In this document: piece by piece, positions 44,740-64,000 of the stretch | Layout of the letters: each line of letters begins with the position of its first letter | How positions within the stretch are numbered: position 1 is the first letter of the stretch | From: Amphiura filiformis | Taxonomy: Eukaryota > Echinodermata > Ophiuroidea > Amphilepidida > Amphiuridae | Length of the DNA: 64,000 nt | NCBI RefSeq assembly: GCF_039555335.1 | Contig: NC_092629.1 | Coordinates: 2,427,935 to 2,491,934 of the forward strand | Reading direction: 5' to 3' | Position numbers and translations under genes: made by a program | Notes under the pieces: generated by a model | The model's database searches: none | What the model saw: the letters and a program-made list of their open reading frames with translations, nothing else | Told to the model about the DNA's origin: nothing

Positions 44740-45240
44740 CATCGCGCAGGACAGTAACAGTATGTCTACACATGAAATGTGGTTACATAGTGTATATGTG
44801 GTTTTTATTTTTATTTTTGGTCACTTCCGGTATAAAACGAAATACCTTAAATTTGTATTAGCTAAGAAAAACATAGGACAGTAACAGTAACAGTATGTTC
44901 ACACATGAATTGTGGTTACCTAGTGTATATGTGGTATTTTTTATTTTGGGTCAAATGTCATTAAGGGGTCACTTCCAGTATAAAACGAAATACCTTTAAT
45001 ATGCTTCTTCTCCCACAAATTACGTAGGACAGCGAAGCCACTTGCAATACCCAGTGTCTATAAGGTGAACACAGATTTGGGGTCAAAGCTCATCAAGGGG
45101 TCACTTCCGGTATAAAACAAAATACCTTTAAAATGCTTCTTCTCCCACAAATTACGTAGGATAGTGACGCCACTTGTACATATGCATTGTTATTACCCAG
45201 TGTCTATGGTCTTCACAGATTCGGGGTCAGTTGTCACTGC
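44740..45240. repeat. Diverged minisatellite, about 4 units of ~130 bp
   Basis: GGGGTCACTTCCGGTATAAAA, CRAAATACCTTTAA, CTTCTTCTCCCACAAATTAC and GTAGGACAGYGA recur in order near 44750, 44880, 45030 and 45160. A related TCGGAAGTGAACCCTTAATG segment lies inverted at 51982. Non-coding, downstream of the discoidin-LU gene. Confidence 0.8.
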
Positions 45241-46128
45241 TGGCTGTGCATGCTCGTGGTCGCAGACGACCACAATCATATTTAGTTTCCTTTGTTTTTT
45301 CTGTTATTTCATTTGTTTTATAATTTACGAAGTCAGAAGTGTCAAATCTGTCTTCTTTAGGGCTAGGGCCAAACATTTATCCTTAAACTTAATAAGAGTG
45401 CGGATTTGAAAGATAATGGATGGGCTGGCCAATATTTTTTCAGGTCAGTAAGTATAGGTACTGAGCAAATTAGTAATGGTACATGTATATAGTAACTCAT
45501 TGTTCGAAATTTCTTTGGGCCAAGTGGTTCAGATCGGGTCACATATATCACTAGTGTCGGAATGGATTATTGGAGCTAGTCGTATATCTGTCTTGGGATG
45601 TAAAAAAAGAAAAAGTGAAAAACACAACTACAACAAAATTCTTCAATCCCAATTATATTTATTTTCTTACAAAATTAAAAAGACAAAGTGTTGTTTATCA
45701 AGAACACTGAAAACGATCATCCTAGAGCTTTTCTAATTTGCGTCTAAGCCGGAGGGAGTGGGGACTGGTCATTTACAAGGTTATCTTTTTTTTACTAGAA
45801 GCCTAAATATCAATTTATGTAATGTTTTGATGCAATAGGAATCACAAAATGCTCAGGTATGTAAGCTCTCGCGGGCATAAATAACCGTTTGGTCATGAAA
45901 ATATATAAATGAACCGAACCCCTAATTGACTCTTTCAGAGGCAACCTGTCAATGATTACTGATAAACAATCAGTTCTTTGTATAGGATATTTTTTTCCCA
46001 TTTTCACCAGGTTTTTACATATCGTACCCTGTTACCAAGTTATAGATTGACCTTTATCTTAAAATAACCTCACTCATTTCCCCTTTTTTATCAAATCCTT
46101 TAGCTAACATATATACAAACTTACATAC
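45241..46128. other. Gene-free stretch
   Basis: No gene, RNA or bounded element recognised. Confidence 0.5.
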
Positions 46129-47569
46129 AAGGTGTCCCAGAATGATTTATATCGGGAAAGTTGTATTTATTTAGGTATGCAGGGCATTACTATTGGTAGT
46201 ATTGTTTAAAATTCTAAAATTTACATATATTTAGCTTTCTTAGGAATTTTAGATTTTAGAAATTGGTCGTATTTATTTATTTATTACACTTTATCACTGG
46301 TATATACAATAATTATAATATAACATCAAAATATACGAGCGTATTGCACATGAATATTCAAAAGTACATACAAAAAAAAAGGAAGTATAGATAAAATTTT
46401 GCACCAGTGAAAGGCAAGGACTAACAGGTGCAAAGCACCTCTAGGACAGTCCCACCAAGGATCAAAACAATGAGGACACCCCCACCCCCCTCCCAAAAAA
46501 TTTGGGGGAAAAAAAAAACCCTACACAAGCCTACAACCAGAACACTGGCAACATGTAACCCAAGAGCATGTGTTGTAAGGATCAAAACTCTCCTCTGAGA
46601 GCTGGCTCTTAAAAGAGGACATGTTGACAGTGGATCTAATTGTGAGAGGAAGTTGATTCCACAGGGGAACGATACGGTTGAAAAACGATGCCCTGTGAGA
46701 TTCGGTTTTGCATCGTTTGGGAATCAACAATAGGGGGTCAGCAGATGATCTGGTGGTGGGACGGTCCTTGAGGGTGGAGTTAAAAACAACAAAATGGTTA
46801 AGATTAACGTTATAAAGTTCCATTTTGCATCTTTCTTCTACTAAATAGTCGATATCTGTCGATTAGTTATGATGTTACGAAGAAATCTTTGCATGGAATA
46901 AAGGATTTGTTACGCTTGAGTGATTTCAAACTATTCTTTCTTTGGCGGCAGTTTTGAAGACAATTATTGCAGTTTGTGAGTTTCATCATTTGAAATGCCG
47001 GCAGAGATGGATTTTTCATAAAGTATAGAGAAGGTTCGTCCTTAGTGTCATAACATGTATTTATGTCCACAGTTACGTAACGGAGAAGATTAAAATTTAC
47101 TGTGGATGATCTTGAGGATATTCTCTGTAATATTAGCATTTTTGGGTACAAATTGTGGTAAAAATCTAATAAAAAGTACGTTTTTCAACCTAAATATCTG
47201 AAGTCATGTTGAAATGTTTCACTTTATAATCCCATATCAAGAATTATTCAGCGTTGTAAGCTCTACATCTGTGGCAAATTTGGTGTATTTCCTGTAAAAG
47301 AATGTAGGAATTCTCCAATATAGTGCGGCTGGACGATGGTTATAAAGGATCCATGGGTTATGAAGCATTTCCACTATGCAGTTTTCGTCCATTTTCAGTA
47401 ATAGCAATGTCACGCCAAAACGAATCAAGCTATTTACATGAAAGTCACAGAATAAGTAGGAGACATAATGTGTCATTGTATTGCATTTATTAAAATTAGA
47501 TGTACGCTGTTGACTATATATTTTTGATATTTTATTAAAACACGGTATAAATGATTCTGGGACACCCTG
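46129..47569. mobile_element. mariner-like element (1.44 kb) with a LINE fragment inside
   Basis: The left end CAAGGTGTCCCAGAATGATT and its inverse (AATGATTCTGGGACACCCTG) are flanked by TA. The end sequence is close to the 23729-24748 element. The left part has been filled by a minus-strand LINE 3' end (46266-46870). No recognisable transposase remains. Confidence 0.85.
46266..46870 (-). pseudogene. LINE 3' fragment, minus strand
   Basis: The minus strand encodes RPTTRSSADPLLLIPKRC, ESHRASFFNRIVPLWNQLPL and VNMSSFKSQL, the C-terminal pattern (SFF.R....WN.LP....R....FK..L) of LINE ORF2 proteins, then a 3' UTR ending in an (AAAT)n tail at 46269-46281. Only the last ~80 codons are left. Confidence 0.8.
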
Positions 47570-49569
47570 TACTATATCATTTCTCTTGTTATCACCTTTT
47601 ATTTATTTTATTAGATACTACTTTAAATATTGCAAAGTTTGATAAAGAAAGGATTTATTCTAGATACATTGTACTTGTGCTAAACAATACCCATGAGAAA
47701 CAGGTGTCATATTTGTGAATTTTTAGACTTAACAAAACATATACAACCCTATTGGGAAGTTGGTATGGTAGAAAAAGATAAATTATAGTGAACCGTTACT
47801 ACGGACATTCTAAACAATTAACACAATCAATAAGTTTACCTATTTCGTAGTTTAATCCTGACCTACACTTCTTATATCATACAGCTCCAACATTATCATG
47901 TTGACTGCATGAAAGAGCGACCTAATACCAGAAAATCAGACTAATTTTCAGTGGCCCGTCCCTGTGCAGATGTTGTGTCCAATTATTGTGAGTTAATTTG
48001 TCTCTTTAAGCTTTAAGAATATGAAAGTTATATTAGTATAAGTACAGCGGCTGAGCTGAATCATAAAGCATGAAAATGTCCACATTTGAAGAATATGTTC
48101 TAATTTTGCAAATTGAAACTGCAACCTCTGTACAACCAAAAAAGTGCTGTTTTGACAGAAGAATTAGGTTTTTGTAGATTAACTCTGTAACGCATACTAT
48201 ACATTTTTGAAATCCTTTAAATCAGACAAATAATTTGGTGACCCTTCGTAAACTCTAGCGGTCACTAGGGGTCAAATCCAAAATGCCTCCACATCTTAAA
48301 ATAAACTGTGCACACCACCAAATAAATTTACCATTGGTGAAACGCTAATGATTTCCGGTAAAACAAAAATGCTTTTTACGTTTTGCTTTTTAAAGACCTA
48401 TACAGATACATTGACTCACAAAAAGAGACACAATTATCAAGAAAATAGACCCTGAAATTGAAAAATAGCCGTAAACGGCTGTGCATATACCTGAGAACTG
48501 GTCGGAAATGGCAAGGGCGCCTGCAAATATTTCATGCAAATATTAATTTAAAAAAAAAAAAATCAGCAGAGGATTAATCAGCAGAGAACTACCTATACAT
48601 GGAAATATTATATTAAATTTATAATCGATAATCGATAATTAGTATTTTTATATTCAATTTCTTGCCGAACTAACATCAAATTGCGCAGAAAAAATATGTA
48701 CACATTTCAATGGGACTCTTTAATTGGTGGTGTGCTCCCATCTGATGACTTCACTTGACTGTAGTGTTTCTTATTCTATTGTTTATACAAATCACATTTA
48801 AAAGAGCATTTCAAGCATCATTTACAGCTGAGCATCAGTAAGTTTTTTGTTCACTTATTCTTTTCTTAATGAAAATACATATAACAAAACATTTTACCTT
48901 GTAAATCTACACTCAAATGGACATTCACAGATCCGTCACACCCAAACTGCACATTTAATTTTGTCGGCCATTTTAGAATATTTACTAATGTAGTAATTAC
49001 TCCCCATTCCAGAAAAATACAGCACTAATTTTTTGGCCGTGACAAACAAGTCTTTCAATAATGCATTATGTTTGGAAAAGACATGCTTAGACTTGCTTCA
49101 AGTATTGGATTTGGTGACTGGATTGTCAGAAAACGTGCCAAAAATACATCTTTTAAGCTTTATTTCAAGAAATTAGTAAAATAGTGAACTTTTTCTTTTA
49201 TCTCCAATTTGAATGACTAGAATCGAGCTATGTTTCATTTGGCCGTACTTAGTAATATTTCTTTAATCCCCCCAAATTTACTGGCATCGGGAGTAGCCCC
49301 CACAATGAATAAGCCAGACAAAGAGAGACAAATCTTAATTATAGTGAATTCTGTGCAAATGCAATATTATAGAGGACGCTCCCTCAAAAATTGACGTAGC
49401 CTTTCAATTTTCTTCATTTTTTGTCGATATTTTTGAAAGGAAATAGGTCAGAATTTTATTGATCTATCCACAATTTTTAAGCGATTTCAGAACATTTTAC
49501 AGATATTTTGTTGGTCCTCGACAGATCTCAGAAAGTCCCTGTAATAATCCTTTTTCATTTATCTATTGT
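47570..49569. other. Gene-free stretch
   Basis: No gene or bounded repeat is recognised. It contains the first copy of a 40-bp segment (49468-49507) repeated exactly at 50694-50733. Confidence 0.5.
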
Positions 49570-50250
49570 CCCAGCAAACACAAAAACGTTTTTAAAACGT
49601 TTTAAATAAGTTATATTTTGGCTTTTGGTTTAGGTAAAACGTTTTAATAACATTAAAATGTCGGGTTATACAAAGGTCATGATAACGTTTTAAAACGTTT
49701 TGTATGGAAACACACTGCAACAATATTTTTAAATGTTTTCAAAAAATGTTATTGTAAACTATTTTTGCAAACATTTTTGCCAAATATTGTGTCAATACTT
49801 AAATAACATTATGTCAAAATGTTTGAACCCAGCAAACACAGAAATGTTCTTAAAATGTTGTTTTCAAAACCTTTTAATAACATTTAAATGTCGGGTTATA
49901 TAAAGGTCATGAAAACGTTTTTAAAACGTTATTGAAAATATTTTGGGCAAACATTTTTCGCAAAATATTTTTTCAACCCAAAATAACATTCTGTTTAGAA
50001 TGTTTTGTATTAAGTTTTCAAGAATGTTTTTAGAATGCTATTAAAACGTTTTTATACCCTTTATATAACCCGACATTTAAACGTTTTCTGTAAAACATTT
50101 TTGTTTGCTGAGCAGTAGATTATCAAAAAAGGTTATGAAAACGTTTTATACTCTTAATATACCCTTTATATAACCCGACATTTAAACATTTTCTGACAAC
50201 CTTTTATAACCTTTTGCGAATGATGTCGAAAACGTTTTGTGTTTGCTGGG
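49570..50250 (+). mobile_element. CCCAGCAAACAC inverted-repeat element, copy B
   Basis: It has the same termini and internal modules as copies A and C and collinear orientation with C. It is 681 bp. Confidence 0.93.
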
Positions 50251-50322
50251 GTATTAGACAACCTCAGTTGATTATAATATAGTATCATTTTACAATTCGA
50301 AAAACTCCATTATTATTGTTAT

Positions 50323-50381
50323 ACATTACATTACATTACATTACATTACATTACATTACATTACTTTACATTACATTACAT
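50323..50381. repeat. (ATTAC)n microsatellite
   Basis: About 12 units of TTACA with one interruption. Confidence 0.97.
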
Positions 50382-50734
50382 TTATAGCATACGGTAGTGT
50401 GTAATAGCTATGTGTCTACAGCAATATGTAGGTTGCCGCGCCTGCTGAAATTCAAATTTTAGTACAAAGTAGGTCCGCTCTGAAAGAAAAAAGTGAAAAA
50501 AAAAAGCAAAATTAAAGAATGATTTTAATCAAAATACTTTGATGTGGATATTTTGGTCGTTTTTGATTTATAATTTATACTGGATCAATATCAGAGACTG
50601 TTCTCCCATGATGCCCAAGTTAGTGTGTACAAACAGCCAGGCATCACCCTGATCGGAACTGGCTGTGAGCTCGTTATCATTCATTGCATCTGCCCACAAT
50701 TTTTAAGCGATTTCAGAACATTTTACAGATATTC

Positions 50735-51060
50735 TGGTGTTGTGTGCATGCAGCATCATTTGCAAAGACTGTAACTCCCTGTACATTGGTGAATCTGGAC
50801 GTAAACTCGAAAAGTGGCTGACAGAACATAAGTCCAAAGCGGCCAGTTCAAAATCGGCGATTAAGGAGCATATTGACAGGAGCAAAGGACACCAGATTGA
50901 CTGGGAAAACGTAAAGGTGTTAGAGAAATAGTCAAATGCCTCCCCTCGAGGGTCGTGGAAGCAATCCATATTAGAACTAAAAGGCCCAGACTGAACCGTG
51001 ACAAAGGGTTAGACCTTGATCCTGTCTGGGACAACCTCATGACCTCCCAGAATCAAGAGG
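50735..51060 (+). pseudogene. Penelope-like element fragment: GIY-YIG endonuclease
   Basis: The plus strand reads CKDCNSLYIGESGRKLEKWL, TEHKSKAASSKSAIKEH, GHQIDWENVKVLE, a one-base frameshift near 50925, then REIVKCLPSRVVEAIHIRTK, RPRLNRDKGLDLD and VWDNLM. This is the C-terminal GIY-YIG nuclease of Penelope-like retroelements (YIGExGR, EAIxIR...P.lNRD.GLdL...W). The reverse transcriptase upstream is absent. Dead copy. Confidence 0.88.
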
Positions 51061-51369
51061 GCGCCGCAATATCTTTTTGTTTGACGTCATCTACACCTGT
51101 GATGTAATCGGAGGTGTCTCAACATCCCTAGCAACGACTTTCTACTACCTTGGCTTGCGTGGCACAGTGTTGCACAGATTAGTCTTATAAACTATAGGTG
51201 GCTGGGTCAATTCTCAATGAAATATAGTGTCTGACATAGATACAAGTCGGGATACATAGACAAAAGAAATTTAAGTATTTATTTTAATTATAATAATCAA
51301 TAGCTGCCATATGAGGATAGTTTTCTACTTTAACATCCAAGAACATGATATTTCATGGATGCAACATAC
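51061..51369. other. Intergenic or 3' intron of the Calx-beta gene
   Basis: No exon completing the C-terminus of the Calx-beta/EGF protein was recognised here or further down to 44447. Confidence 0.45.
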
Positions 51370-63022
<11,653 letters not shown>

Positions 63023-64000
63023 CTATAAATTAAAACAATAGCAAAATTTCAAAAAAGGCCAACTTAAATTGGCGTATAGACAAAAAAAAATGAAATTATG
63101 ATTTATAGCGTCATTTAAGGATACCGTCTATATGAAAAGAAAAACAGCCGCCTAGTCCTTCACCCACACCTTACCAGAGAGTATCCTCTCAGTAGAACGT
63201 CAAATTCATTTAGTTGCAGCATTCTATGAGATCATTTTTAAAAGTACTTAATTGTCACAACTGCCTACTATTAAGGATCGAGCTCCCTGATTTGTTAAAA
63301 CACATCACATGTGAGCCCTTTATTCAATCACCGCATACGATTTTCCTTGATTACGTGTACTATATTTCTACAATACAAGCTGTCACTTGCGCTATGCATA
63401 CGGGCATGCGCATTACCTCGTTGTAAAATACTTTAATGGAGAAATGTGAAAATTTTCTCTTTAAATAGCACAATTTTGACGGTAAAAGAATTAAAACAAT
63501 AAAAGGTTGCCCCCTTATAATTTACACCCAAATAATGTGTCCTGGTGTGAATTATCTTTTGTAGAAGTTCAGTTGCAATCATAATTATGCTTTAACCACC
63601 CTCTAGCAGTTGAGCCAGCTTAAGTTGGCAACCTATCTGGCTCGCCCGAACTTTTCTGATGAAAACGAGTGAAAATAAACTAGAGCGAACCATGTGGCTT
63701 CGGCAGTATATTGTGATAGGCCTATACCACTATCACCCGGAGTCTGTAATGGACATAATCTCGAAATGCTACGAAGGTATGACCGGCCGAGAGGTGTTAA
63801 TGAAAGAAGAAAAGTAAAGAATATAAAATAAACTAGAGCAACTGTGCTCTTTGCAAGGGCACAAGGTACAGCAAGTTAGGCAGATGACCGTGATGATCTG
63901 ATCAAGCAGCAATACTGTGCTGGATAGTATTAATTTTGATAAGACTGTTTCATTAATTGCCGTTTTAATACCTTGATCATGGAAAGCCGGTATTTTGAAA
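63023..64000. other. Upstream intron of the Calx-beta gene
   Basis: The preceding Calx-beta exon expected in phase 1 was not recognised on the minus strand here, so it probably lies beyond the window. No other feature seen. Confidence 0.45.

Overview
This is a stretch of animal nuclear DNA: AT-rich, with spliced genes, many inverted-repeat DNA transposons, several LINE remnants and satellites. The domain content (discoidin, Ly6/uPAR, Calx-beta and EGF modules), the transposon mix (CR1/L2-like LINEs, DIRS, Penelope-like, mariner-like, TTAA elements) and the recurrent octamer TAGGCCTA fit a marine invertebrate deuterostome, most likely an echinoderm. The species is not proven by anything in the window.

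Layout. Bases 1-2180 hold two tandem satellites (28-bp and 49-bp units). Bases 2190-35300 are almost entirely repeats: TTAA-flanked MITEs, foldback elements, a minus-strand LINE (about 9990 to 7107), a deleted mariner (11026-11633), a DIRS-type fragment (12500-13490), a plus-strand CR1/L2-like LINE (13972-16432), a 2.8-kb palindromic element carrying part of an unnamed TE protein (18549-21376), nested mariner-like and foldback elements (23531-24964), a decayed PC4-like ORF (25546-26098), and further foldbacks.

Gene 1, plus strand, 35887-44446: I can assemble five exons with matching phases into a 404-codon reading frame. It encodes a signal peptide, one F5/8-type C (discoidin) domain split over two exons, a Thr/Ser linker, one Ly6/uPAR (LU) domain split over two exons, a Ser/Thr/Glu-rich stalk and a C-terminal hydrophobic tail, consistent with a GPI-anchored surface lectin-like protein. 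Its 4.8-kb second intron and its fourth intron are full of repeats, including a tRNA-derived SINE set between pentanucleotide arrays.

Gene 2, minus strand, 63022-51370, is partial. Two Calx-beta domains (each an exon pair of 108 + 225/228 nt), two EGF domains (96 nt each) and a transmembrane/cytoplasmic exon (221 nt) join in consistent phase 1. The 5' part lies beyond base 64000 and the 3' part was not found. Both genes encode cell-surface adhesion-type proteins. They are convergent, and the 7 kb between them (44447-51369) holds a minisatellite, a mariner-like element with a LINE inside it, one of three copies of a 690-bp inverted-repeat element, and a Penelope-like GIY-YIG fragment.

The most unusual items are the discoidin-LU architecture, the 2.8-kb palindrome with its unnamed TE protein, a perfect 42-bp palindrome built from a motif that recurs nearby, a hammerhead-like motif in an inverted repeat, and a MITE with a tRNA-like A-box segment.
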